DNA from: RGIG8244 sp045639325
Lineage (GTDB): Bacteria > Verrucomicrobiota > Lentisphaeria > Victivallales > UBA1829
Assembly (NCBI GenBank): GCA_045639325.1
Contig: JAZUCU010000031.1
Coordinates: 1-64,000 of the forward strand
Direction of reading: 5' to 3'
Length of the DNA stretch: 64,000 nt
The position numbers and the translations under genes are program-made. Shown one piece after another: positions 45,269 through 53,550 of the stretch (positions are counted from its first letter, which is position 1; each line of letters begins with the position of its first letter). Below the pieces are notes generated by a model that was given only the letters and a program-made list of their open reading frames with translations, searched no databases and was not told the origin of the DNA.

Positions 45269-46144
45269 GTGAGCTACACGATCCTTGTATTTGTGAAGCA
45301 GGTCCCTGACACAAAAAATGTCACGGGTGAAGCTATGAAACCGGACGGGACAGTAAACCGTGCGGCGCTTCCTGCGATTTTCAATCCGGAAGACTTGAAT
45401 GCCCTTGAACTGGCACTCGAGTTGAAAGACCGGTATCAGGCAAAAGTTGTCGTTGCAACCATGGGGCTGCCCGCTGCATCAGCGGTTCTCCGGGATTCTC
45501 TCTGCCGCGGTGCAGATGAAGCAATTCTGCTGACCGACCGTGCATTTGCCGGTGCTGACACTCTGGCAACCAGTTTCTCTCTTTCCCGTTTGGCAAAACG
45601 GTTGGGCAAATTCGATCTGATCCTGTGCGGACGTCAGGCCATTGACGGTGACACAGCTCAGGTTGGCCCGCAGATTGCAGAAAAATTGAATCTTCCCCAG
45701 ATTTGCTATGTGGAAGAAGTTCTCGATATGACCGAAAAGAGCATCCGCGCACGTCGTTCCATCGAAGGCGGTTATGAAATTCTGGAAGCTCCGCTCCCGG
45801 CATTGATGACTGTGATCGATGCAAACGAACCCCGCCCGCGGAACGCTGCCCGTATTCTGAAATACCGCAAGGCAAAAACTCCCTCTGAATTCAAGGCAGC
45901 GGGTGTGGATGAAGCCGGTCTTGCAGAATTGGAAGCAAAAGGTCTGGTCATCAAAGAATGGACTGCTGCAGGTACCATTCCGGAAGATGAAATGAACCGT
46001 ATCGGTAAAGCCGGTTCTCCCACCAACGTCAAACAGATCATGAGCGTTGTTCTGACTGCCGGCGATTACAAGAATATCGAACCTTCTGCAGAAGGTGTTA
46101 CCGCCCTTATCCACGAACTTATTGAAGACCATACACTCGGGTGA
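45269..46144 (+). CDS. etfB: Electron transfer flavoprotein, beta subunit
   Basis: 291 residues. The N-terminus ILVFVKQVPDTKNV, the segment DLILCGRQAIDGDTAQVGPQ and the recognition-loop region APLPALMTVIDANEPRPR are typical EtfB. With EtfA it carries electrons from acyl-CoA dehydrogenase, which is encoded two genes on. In anaerobes such sets may perform electron bifurcation, but that cannot be decided here. The start is GTG with AAAGGAG 6 nt upstream. EtfA follows with an 8-nt offset (GTGATCATCATG junction). Confidence 0.93.
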   Translation: MSYTILVFVKQVPDTKNVTGEAMKPDGTVNRAALPAIFNPEDLNALELALELKDRYQAKVVVATMGLPAASAVLRDSLCRGADEAILLTDRAFAGADTLATSFSLSRLAKRLGKFDLILCGRQAIDGDTAQVGPQIAEKLNLPQICYVEEVLDMTEKSIRARRSIEGGYEILEAPLPALMTVIDANEPRPRNAARILKYRKAKTPSEFKAAGVDEAGLAELEAKGLVIKEWTAAGTIPEDEMNRIGKAGSPTNVKQIMSVVLTAGDYKNIEPSAEGVTALIHELIEDHTLG

Positions 46145-46149
46145 TCATC

Positions 46150-47172
46150 ATGTCTGATTCCATTGGAAACGTTTGGATTTTTATTGAACAGGAAGCCGGC
46201 AAAATCGCCGACGTCAGCCTGGAATTGGTCTGCAAAGGCCGTGAACTTGCCGATACGCTCGGCGTTAAAACAGAAGCCGTCCTCCTCGGCGATAATGTGG
46301 AAAGCTGCTGCGATACTCTCTTCGCTTACGGCTGTGATACCGTTTATCTTGCACAGGATCCCCGTCTGGAACCCTTCACCGTTCTCCCCTATTGCAAAGT
46401 CATCATGGATTTGATCAAGGAACACAAACCCAATATCCTGATGTTCGGTGCAACCCTCAAGGGTCGTGAACTGGCTCCCCGCGTTGCTTCTGAAAAAAGC
46501 GGCGGTCTGACCGCTGACTGTACGGAATTGTGCATCGATGACTTCAACGATGTCAAATCCGGCAAAGAATGGAAAAACAAACTCATGCAGATCCGCCCTG
46601 CTTTCGGCGGTAACATCATCGCCACCATCGTGAACACATGGGAAGATCCCCAGATGGTCACAGTCCGTGAAGGCGTGATGAAATTGAGCGAACCCAAAGT
46701 CGGTGCAAAAGGCGAAATCGTGAAAGTCGATGTTGCTCTCACCGAAGCTGAAATGGTCGTCAAAGTGATCGAACGCGTCCGTCAGGAAAAGAGCGTGAAC
46801 CTGAAAGGTGCACGTATCATCGTCGCCGGCGGTTACGGTGTCGGTTCTGCGGAAAACTTCAAGCTGATCCACGAACTTGCAAAAACTCTGGGCGGCGAAG
46901 TTGGTGCTTCCCGTGCTGCTGTTGACGCAGGCTGGATCGATCACGATCATCAGATCGGTCAGACTGGTGTAACTGTCCGCCCGAATCTCTACATCGCCTG
47001 CGGTATCAGCGGTTCTGTTCAGCACTGCGCCGGTATGTCTGACAGTAAAAAGATCATTGCCATCAATACCGACCCGGATGCCCCCATTTTCTCCGTGGCA
47101 CATTACGGTATTGTCGGTGACCTGAACCAGGTCATCCCGATGATGATCAAAGCATTTAAATCCAAGGCATAA
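46150..47172 (+). CDS. etfA: Electron transfer flavoprotein, alpha subunit
   Basis: 340 residues. The C-terminal FAD domain is clear: GGYGVGSAENFKLIHELA, GASRAAVDAGW, IGQTGVTVRPNLYIACGISG and the late IAINTDPDAPIF. The N-terminal part contains FGATLKGRELAPRVA. ATG at 46150 follows GGGTGAT at good spacing. A GTG at 46141, overlapping the etfB stop, is the alternative start. The acyl-CoA dehydrogenase gene begins 12 bp later after AAGGAG. Confidence 0.93.
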   Translation: MSDSIGNVWIFIEQEAGKIADVSLELVCKGRELADTLGVKTEAVLLGDNVESCCDTLFAYGCDTVYLAQDPRLEPFTVLPYCKVIMDLIKEHKPNILMFGATLKGRELAPRVASEKSGGLTADCTELCIDDFNDVKSGKEWKNKLMQIRPAFGGNIIATIVNTWEDPQMVTVREGVMKLSEPKVGAKGEIVKVDVALTEAEMVVKVIERVRQEKSVNLKGARIIVAGGYGVGSAENFKLIHELAKTLGGEVGASRAAVDAGWIDHDHQIGQTGVTVRPNLYIACGISGSVQHCAGMSDSKKIIAINTDPDAPIFSVAHYGIVGDLNQVIPMMIKAFKSKA

Positions 47173-47184
47173 GGAGTTATAACG

Positions 47185-48915
47185 ATGTCCAACTTTCTTA
47201 CTGACAATCCGGATCTTCTCTTTACGCTGAAGAATCTTGATCTGCGCGAAGTCGTCAGCCTTTTTGAAAAAGACTATACAGAATGCAAAAAATTTGATAT
47301 CGCACCGGAAAATTATGACGATGCGATTGACGGATACCAGCAGGTATTGGAAGTCATCGGTGAAATCACCGGTGAACGCATTGCCGGCCGTTCCCGTCAG
47401 GTGGATGAAGAAGGTCCCAAATTCGAAAACAACACTGTGACCTATCATCCCCTCACCGTTCAGAACCTGGAAGACCTGAAAAAAGCCGGTGTCATGGGCG
47501 TCATTCTGCCCCGTGAATACGGCGGTCTCAACTTCCCCACAACCATTTACACCATGATGACTGAAATGGTATCCCGCGCCGACGGTTCTCTCCAGAACCT
47601 TTTCGGTCTGCAGGACATTGCAGAAACCATCTGTGCATTCGGTTCTGAAGATCAGAAACAGCGTTACCTCCCCCGTTTCGCCTGCGGTGAAGCAGACGGC
47701 TCCATGGACTTGACCGAACCGGATTCCGGTTCCGACCTCCAGAGCGTACGTCTGAAAGCAACTCAGGATGCAGACGGCAAGTGGTATCTCGATGGTATGA
47801 AACGCTTCATCACCGACGGCTGCGCTAAGATTCAGCTGGTGCTTGCCCGTTCTGAAGCTGGTACAACAGACGGACGTGGTCTCTCCATGTTCATCTGCGA
47901 AAAAACTCCGGACCTGGTCGTCCGCCGTATCGAACACAAAATGGGTATCCATGGTGTTGCCACTGCTGAATTGCAGTACAACCATGTTCCGGCTGAATTG
48001 TGCGGCCAGCGCCGTTACGGTCTGACCCGTTACGTCATGTCTCTGATGAACGGTGCCCGTGTTGCAATTTCCGCTCAGGCATTGGGTATTGCAGAAGCAG
48101 CCTACCGCGAAGCCCGTAAATATGCTTCTGAACGTGAACAGTTCAAACAGAGCATCGACCGTTTCCCGGCGATTTACGACATGCTGGCAAAGATGAAAGC
48201 CAATCTGGCTGCATCCCGTGCATTGCTGTACGAAACAACCCGTGCAGTTGACCTGCGCAACAGCTACGAAAAGATCGTGGAAGGCCCGAAGGAAAATGTC
48301 ACACCGGAAGCCCGCGCAAATTCCCGTTACTACAAGGAAGTTGCTGCAGTTCTCACTCCGATGAGCAAAGCTCTCTCCACCGAAGCTGCAAACAAAATCT
48401 GCTACGACTGCATCCAGATCCACGGCGGTACCGGTTATATGCATGACTTCGATGCAGAACGTTACTATCGTGACGTCCGCATCACCAACATTTACGAAGG
48501 TACGACCCAGCTGCAGATCGTTGCTGCGATCGGCGGTGTGAAGAAACGCGTCCTCGACAAACGCATTGAAGAACTCTTCGCAGGCATCCCGACCGAAGGT
48601 CTGACCGGCGAACTGCGTGCGATCCTTGACAACATGTACAAGAAACACGTGGAAGCAGTTCAGTACATCGTCGACAAGAAAGAAGCTGCGGATCAACCGC
48701 TGCATGAACTGCGTGCCCGCAACATGGTCGAAAACGAAACCTTCGTCTTCGTCGGTCTGCTGTTGCTGCGTGATTCTCTCATCGATCCGAAACGCGAACC
48801 GGTGGCAGAACGTTATATCCGCGATGCAGCATTCGACTTTGAACGCAACCGTAACATCATCATGAGCGGTGATTGCAGCTGCATCGAAAAACACCGTGCC
48901 GTGATTGATTACTGA
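47185..48915 (+). CDS. Acyl-CoA dehydrogenase
   Basis: 576 residues, longer than the classical ~380-residue enzymes and of the type with an extra C-terminal helical domain (~430-576). Landmarks: the FAD/substrate loop EPDSGSDLQSVRL, RFITDGC, the C-terminal FAD segment QIHGGTGYMHDFDAERYYRD and the catalytic Glu in IYEGTTQLQ. It oxidises an acyl-CoA to the enoyl-CoA, or runs in reverse in fermentation, passing electrons to the EtfBA encoded just upstream. No thiolase or enoyl-CoA hydratase gene is nearby, so the chain length is unknown. Confidence 0.92.
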   Translation: MSNFLTDNPDLLFTLKNLDLREVVSLFEKDYTECKKFDIAPENYDDAIDGYQQVLEVIGEITGERIAGRSRQVDEEGPKFENNTVTYHPLTVQNLEDLKKAGVMGVILPREYGGLNFPTTIYTMMTEMVSRADGSLQNLFGLQDIAETICAFGSEDQKQRYLPRFACGEADGSMDLTEPDSGSDLQSVRLKATQDADGKWYLDGMKRFITDGCAKIQLVLARSEAGTTDGRGLSMFICEKTPDLVVRRIEHKMGIHGVATAELQYNHVPAELCGQRRYGLTRYVMSLMNGARVAISAQALGIAEAAYREARKYASEREQFKQSIDRFPAIYDMLAKMKANLAASRALLYETTRAVDLRNSYEKIVEGPKENVTPEARANSRYYKEVAAVLTPMSKALSTEAANKICYDCIQIHGGTGYMHDFDAERYYRDVRITNIYEGTTQLQIVAAIGGVKKRVLDKRIEELFAGIPTEGLTGELRAILDNMYKKHVEAVQYIVDKKEAADQPLHELRARNMVENETFVFVGLLLLRDSLIDPKREPVAERYIRDAAFDFERNRNIIMSGDCSCIEKHRAVIDY

Positions 48916-48943
48916 TTACCCTGAAAAGGAGACTTAAAGAATT

Positions 48944-49228
48944 ATGAATAACGATTATCTTCTTCGCGCAAGAGAAGTGATTCCGGATGCAAAAACTTTG
49001 ATCGTTCTCGCATCCAAACGCGCAAAAGCATTGGCTTACGGTGCACGTCCCATGGTACGTTGCAGCGATGACAACCACCTCGATATCGCTCTGCTCGAAA
49101 TCGCAGAAGGCAAACTCATTGCTTCCACCGATGAAAATGCTCCCACAGATGACTTCCTCCAGGAGCTGGAAGCTGCAAAATCTGCAGCCGCTGCCGCCAA
49201 CGGGGAAAACAAAGTCAAGGAAGTGTAA
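48944..49228 (+). CDS. rpoZ: RNA polymerase omega subunit
   Basis: 94 residues. The segment TLIVLASKRAKALAYGARP followed by DIALLEIAEGKL corresponds to the conserved helices of omega that hold the beta' C-terminus. The Ala-rich tail is variable in the family. It lies 28 bp after the acyl-CoA dehydrogenase gene and 3 bp before purE, with AAAAGGAGA upstream. Confidence 0.82.
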   Translation: MNNDYLLRAREVIPDAKTLIVLASKRAKALAYGARPMVRCSDDNHLDIALLEIAEGKLIASTDENAPTDDFLQELEAAKSAAAAANGENKVKEV

Positions 49229-49231
49229 TCA

Positions 49232-49732
49232 ATGGCTGCCGACGTTATTATTGTCATGGGCAGCCGCAGCGATCTGCCTGCCCTGGAAAGCTCTTTCAAG
49301 CTGCTCACCGATTTCGGTGTTTCCTGGGCAGCACGCGTGATTTCCGCTCATCGGACTCCCGATGTTGCCGCTGATCTCGCACGCAACGCAGAAGCCGATG
49401 GCACAAAGGTCATTATCTGTGCCGCCGGTATGGCTGCTCACCTTGCCGGTGTGATTGCCGCTTATACAACTCTGCCGGTCATCGGTATCCCTATGGCTGC
49501 CGCTCCCTTCAACGGATTGGATGCACTTCTTGCCATGGTACAGATGCCTCCCGGAATCCCGGTGGCAACTGTCACAGCGGGCAATGCAGGCGGCAAAAAT
49601 GCTGCATTGCTTGCCATCTCAATCCTGGCTCTGCAGGACAGCACATTGCGTGAAAAGCTCAAAGCATTCCGTAAAGAACAGACGGAAAAAGTGATGGCTG
49701 ATGACGCAAAACTGCAAGCAGAATTGAGCTGA
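49232..49732 (+). CDS. purE: N5-carboxyaminoimidazole ribonucleotide mutase
   Basis: 166 residues, class I PurE. Motifs are MGSRSDLPALESSF, ISAHRTPD with the catalytic His, AGMAAHLAGV and the late AGNAGGKNAALLA. It converts N5-CAIR to CAIR in purine synthesis, normally with PurK, which is not encoded here. It begins 3 bp after rpoZ and ends at a terminator. Confidence 0.94.
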   Translation: MAADVIIVMGSRSDLPALESSFKLLTDFGVSWAARVISAHRTPDVAADLARNAEADGTKVIICAAGMAAHLAGVIAAYTTLPVIGIPMAAAPFNGLDALLAMVQMPPGIPVATVTAGNAGGKNAALLAISILALQDSTLREKLKAFRKEQTEKVMADDAKLQAELS

Positions 49733-49754
49733 TCAACCATACACGATTGATGAT

Positions 49755-49785
49755 AAAGCCTGACTTCACGGTCAGGCTTTTTTTA
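49755..49785 (+). terminator. Terminator after purE
   Basis: The stem AAAGCCTGAC/GTCAGGCTTT with loop TTCACG is followed by a run of Ts. It lies only 18 bp before the next start codon, so the following gene must be weakly expressed by readthrough or have an internal promoter. Confidence 0.85.
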
Positions 49786-49802
49786 TGACTGAGATACGAA
49801 TT

Positions 49803-50552
49803 ATGAAACATTTTCTGGCTGGACTTCTTACTATGGCATCTTTATTTATGACAGCATGTTCCCCCTTCTCCAACGGAGCAGTTTGTTTGACGTTTGACGA
49901 TCGTAATTTCAAAGATTGGGATAACGCAATCCCTCTGTTTGAAAAATACAACGCACGTGCCACATTTTTCGTCTGCGGCAACATGGATGAGCAGGCGATT
50001 GCCACCATGAAACGCTTGCAGGAAAAAGGCCATTCACTCGGTCTGCATACCATCAATCATGCCGATGCACCCCCCTATTTTGACCAGAACGGCGCCGATG
50101 CCTATCTCTCAAAAGAAGTCACGCCCCAGCTGTATTTCGCCCGCCGACAAGGCTTGAAAGTCAATCATTTTGCCTATCCCAACAACCGTCGCAATGAAAC
50201 GACGGATGAAACCATGTATCAGTTTTACCGGTATCTGCGTGCCGGCATCCCCGGCGGAACCAAAGGCAAAGATTTGCGTCAGCTGGATGCGTTGTACCGG
50301 ACTCTGTCTGATGTCCGGAGCAACCGTGTCATGGGCGGTGCGGGAATCGGTTCCTACTATGAATCGAAGCCGGAAGAATTGAAAGGTGCAGTCATCCGGG
50401 CGGCAAAAGAAAATAAGATTGTGACCTTCTTCTCACACGGAATTTCCGATAATCCGAATCACATCAGCATATCCACGGAATGGCTGGAAATGATTCTGAA
50501 AACGGCACAGGAACATGGTGTCAAAGTCATCGGCTTTGATGAACTTGACTGA
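49803..50552 (+). CDS. Polysaccharide deacetylase-family lipoprotein
   Basis: 249 residues. MKHFLAGLLTMASLFMTAC is a lipoprotein signal, with Cys-19 as the lipidated residue. The NodB-like domain shows CLTFDDRNF (first catalytic/metal Asp pair), ATFFVCGN and GLHTINHADA with the metal-binding His residues. It probably removes N-acetyl groups from a glycan at the cell envelope. The ribosome site is weak. It ends 3 bp before the end of the convergent PilT-type gene. Confidence 0.85.
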   Translation: MKHFLAGLLTMASLFMTACSPFSNGAVCLTFDDRNFKDWDNAIPLFEKYNARATFFVCGNMDEQAIATMKRLQEKGHSLGLHTINHADAPPYFDQNGADAYLSKEVTPQLYFARRQGLKVNHFAYPNNRRNETTDETMYQFYRYLRAGIPGGTKGKDLRQLDALYRTLSDVRSNRVMGGAGIGSYYESKPEELKGAVIRAAKENKIVTFFSHGISDNPNHISISTEWLEMILKTAQEHGVKVIGFDELD

Positions 50553-50555
50553 TAC

Positions 50556-52760
50556 TCAGAATTCCTTGGTCTGCTTATAATCCGCCTTGTACGCCTTGGT
50601 CTGTTCCAGAGAAACCAGGCCCTGATTATAGAGATTTTCCAACGATTTTTCCAACGTACACATCCCGTCTTTCCAGCTCGTCTCAATCACAGACTGCAGC
50701 TGATGCGTTCTGCCTTCCCGTACCAGGGAAAGAATCGGCGGTGTGCCGAGCATGACTTCAAACGCAGCGGCTCTGCCTGCACCGTCAAGACGCGGCAGCA
50801 GACGTTGTGACAGCACGCCAAGCAGTACGCCGCTCAACTGAAGTCGAATCTGATTCTGCTGTGCGGGGGGAAACGAATCCACAATACGGTCGATTGTCTG
50901 CGGTGCGCTGTTGGTATGAATTGTAGCAAGCACCAGATGTCCGGTTTCCGCAGCCGTCAACGCGGCGGCAATGGTTTCGATATCCCGCATTTCCCCAACC
51001 ATGATCACATCGGGATCCTGACGGAGTGCGTATTTGAGAGCGGTGGCGAAACTCTTTGTATCGGTGTGCAATTCGCGCTGTTCCACAATGGAGTGGATAT
51101 TTTCGTGCACAAATTCGATGGGGTCTTCGATGGTGATAATGTGCTTTGCATTTTTGCGGTTGATCATGTTGATCAAACTCGCCAATGTAGTGGATTTGCC
51201 GCTGCCCGTAGGCCCGGTCACAAGAATCAAGCCCTGCTGTTTCAATGCAAGCCGTACAACCGCAGGCGGCAGGGAAAGATCTTCCGGGGAAGGGATTCTG
51301 GCATTGATGATACGGCACACCACGCCGAGACAATTTTTCTGATAGAATGCATTGATACGGAAACGACAGGAATCTTTACCGGATTCGACCAGTTTTTTAT
51401 CGTTATTAAAAGAGACGGAAAGGGCAAAATCCAATTCCCGTTTTTCCTCCAGTTCGGCACGCTGACTCTGATTGATCACGCTGTAAAGCAGTCGCTTGAT
51501 ATCTGCCCGGCTCAACGGGGGCAGATCCAGCGCACGCAATGCTCCATTGATCCGCAAATTCGGGCTTGCGGCGAAAGAAAGATGCAAATCGCTGGCGCCA
51601 TTGACAATGGCAGTACGGAGCAGACGGCGCATATCGACCGCATTCCCGGCATCGTTTTCCGATCCGTCACTGTAATAACTGCGGAAGGAATCAACGCCGC
51701 TTTCCATGCCCTTGACCAGCAGGTCAAATTCTTCCGGATTGGAGGATGCCGCTCTGCCGTCTGTCAGCGTGATTTTTCCTTCCCGGTACAGTTTGTAAAT
51801 CGCCCGGTTGAAGATCATCATATCATCCCCCGAATTCCGGCGGAGAACGTCATCCAGCGAATGAAAATCCCGGTTGGAAATGAGCTTACGGACAAATGTC
51901 GAACCGCGGAGAATTTCCATTGCGGGGTACATTCCGGTGTGATCGGCAGACGGAATCAGGCGTTGCGCAAGAATGGCATTCGTCACAGTTCCCAGGTCTG
52001 CCGATGCCTGAGCACGCAAAGATTCCGGGTAAAGATTGATCACGCGTTCCACTGCCTGAATGGTATCCGCTGTATGGAGAGTGCAGATAACCAGATGTCC
52101 GGTCAGGGCGGCATTGATCACATTCTGCATCGTTTCCAGATCGCGCATTTCGCCAATAACGATGACGTCCGGATTTTCCCGCATGGCGCTGTGGAGTGCT
52201 GCGGAAAAACTGACCGTATCGGTATTGATTTCGCGTTGGGAAATAACGCTCTGCACATCCTGATGAACAAATTCGACGGGGTCTTCCAAGGTCAGAATAT
52301 GACGTTTTTTTGTCTGATTGATATAGTTGATCATTGCCGCCAACGTAGTGGATTTACCGCAGCCAGTACTGCCGGTCAAAAGAATCAAACCGTGAGGTTC
52401 ATCGCACAACTCAGCCAGCAGCGGCGGAAGATTCAAAGATTCGAAGGTGACGCTGTTCCCCTGAAGGACGGGGCGGATTGCAGCAGCGGGTCCCGCCAGA
52501 GTATCGAAGAAATTGATTCGGAAACGATGGATTCCGCTTGACCAGGAAGCATCGCATGCGCCCTGCTCCTGATAGATATTTTCCAATGTCGGAGAAAGTA
52601 CAGTTTTCCGGAACGACTCGATTTCTGCCGCCGTGACAGGTGCCTGATGTTCCTTTATAATTTCACCGTTTTTGCGAAATGCAGGCGTCTTGCCGGCAGA
52701 TAAAAATAAATCGGAGATTCCGTATTGGACAGCATACGTCAATAATTCAGGAATTGTCAT
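50556..52760 (-). CDS. Tandem double PilT-type ATPase (fusion of two PilT/PilU-like proteins)
   Basis: 734 residues, twice the normal PilT length, with two complete copies. Copy 1 (~1-350): Walker A GSTGCGKSTT at 130-139, Asp box EDPVEFVHQD, Walker B VIVIGEMRDLETM and His box GHLVICTLHT. Copy 2 (~390-734): N-domain GASDLHLSFAASPNLRING, Walker A GPTGSGKSTT from 516, EDPIEFVHEN, VIMVGEMRDIET and GHLVLATIHTN. All ATPase motifs look intact in both. PilT hexamers power pilus retraction, and the fusion would fix a 1:1 PilT:PilU-like mix. The start at 52760 has AAAGG 10 nt upstream, and the previous gene ends 2 bp before it. Confidence 0.88.
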   Translation of the reverse strand: MTIPELLTYAVQYGISDLFLSAGKTPAFRKNGEIIKEHQAPVTAAEIESFRKTVLSPTLENIYQEQGACDASWSSGIHRFRINFFDTLAGPAAAIRPVLQGNSVTFESLNLPPLLAELCDEPHGLILLTGSTGCGKSTTLAAMINYINQTKKRHILTLEDPVEFVHQDVQSVISQREINTDTVSFSAALHSAMRENPDVIVIGEMRDLETMQNVINAALTGHLVICTLHTADTIQAVERVINLYPESLRAQASADLGTVTNAILAQRLIPSADHTGMYPAMEILRGSTFVRKLISNRDFHSLDDVLRRNSGDDMMIFNRAIYKLYREGKITLTDGRAASSNPEEFDLLVKGMESGVDSFRSYYSDGSENDAGNAVDMRRLLRTAIVNGASDLHLSFAASPNLRINGALRALDLPPLSRADIKRLLYSVINQSQRAELEEKRELDFALSVSFNNDKKLVESGKDSCRFRINAFYQKNCLGVVCRIINARIPSPEDLSLPPAVVRLALKQQGLILVTGPTGSGKSTTLASLINMINRKNAKHIITIEDPIEFVHENIHSIVEQRELHTDTKSFATALKYALRQDPDVIMVGEMRDIETIAAALTAAETGHLVLATIHTNSAPQTIDRIVDSFPPAQQNQIRLQLSGVLLGVLSQRLLPRLDGAGRAAAFEVMLGTPPILSLVREGRTHQLQSVIETSWKDGMCTLEKSLENLYNQGLVSLEQTKAYKADYKQTKEF

Positions 52761-52762
52761 GA

Positions 52763-53386
52763 TCAAACAACCTTTCGCAATGCGGCACACCGGGTCAGGA
52801 TGGCACGTTTTTCACTTTCATTATAACAGCGTCGTTCCGCTTCCTTTGCGAGGATCTGCACGATAAAAGCGGCAGGGCGTAAATTTCGTGCAGAATCGGC
52901 ATAAAACAGAAGAAGCTGCAAGTTGTGCTTGTTATTCTTTTCCCGCTGAGCGGAACGGAAGAATTTTTCCATTGTCTCCAACCCTTCGTCCGCATAACCG
53001 GGAGAATTCATACATGCCTGGGCATAAATCAACACCACTTCCGGATTCCGGAATGCATCGGACGGCAAAGCCTGTATATCATCAATCACTTTCTGATATG
53101 CACCATTGGCAAGATCGCCGTAGTAAGCGGAAAGAACAATCGGTGCTTTGTCAAGAAAACGGCGGGGCATCAACAGAAAATCGGTAAAGTTTTCTGCAAA
53201 TCCGGGAAGATAATAACGGATGCAGAGCATGGTTGCAATCACCCCGACCGGCAAAGCGGCAAGGAGAAAAAGCGGAATATTTCCATTATGAAAAGCAAGC
53301 AAAGTCAGATACACAGCAAAAAGAAATGCGGCAGCACTGATAAGCCGCATAATGAAAAAACTGATTTTATCTGAATTATGTCCCAT
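52763..53386 (-). CDS. Membrane protein with two TM helices, partner of the tandem PilT protein
   Basis: 207 residues of unknown family. Two hydrophobic helices near residues 13-55 (LISAAAFLFAVYLTLLAF; IPLFLLAALPVGVIATML) are followed by a cytoplasmic helical domain that looks TPR-like (LANGAYQKVIDDIQALPS, PEVVLIYAQACMNSPGYADEGLETMEKFF). AGGAAAAAGATGT precedes the ATG at 53386. The longer upstream frame has no ribosome site. Gene order and a 2-bp gap to the tandem PilT gene suggest a functional pair, perhaps a membrane docking factor. Confidence 0.65.
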   Translation of the reverse strand: MGHNSDKISFFIMRLISAAAFLFAVYLTLLAFHNGNIPLFLLAALPVGVIATMLCIRYYLPGFAENFTDFLLMPRRFLDKAPIVLSAYYGDLANGAYQKVIDDIQALPSDAFRNPEVVLIYAQACMNSPGYADEGLETMEKFFRSAQREKNNKHNLQLLLFYADSARNLRPAAFIVQILAKEAERRCYNESEKRAILTRCAALRKVV

Positions 53387-53495
53387 ACATCTTTTTCCTG
53401 AACAAAAAACATTCATCTCCGGAGAATAATGTAGCATACAAAATCAGATTTTCCAGACCATTTGGGCAAAAATGCAGGATAATTATATTTTTTAT

Positions 53496-53523
53496 TTGAT
53501 TTTTCCCTTTCCAATGCTAAAGT
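53496..53523 (+). promoter_or_regulatory. Promoter of the rSAM-LolA-MMPL operon
   Basis: TTGATT at 53496-53501, a 16-bp spacer and TAAAGT at 53518-53523. Transcription should start near 53530, about 20-45 nt before the possible start codons. Confidence 0.5.
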
Positions 53524-53550
53524 ATAGCACCGTTTTTTATAAATAGATTC

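Noticed and set aside
46066..48894. Very long open frame (over 900 codons) on the minus strand opposite etfA and the acyl-CoA dehydrogenase gene
   Set aside because: It is a mirror frame of strongly codon-biased genes. Composition is Phe/His/Val-rich without a recognisable domain, and it has no promoter or ribosome site.
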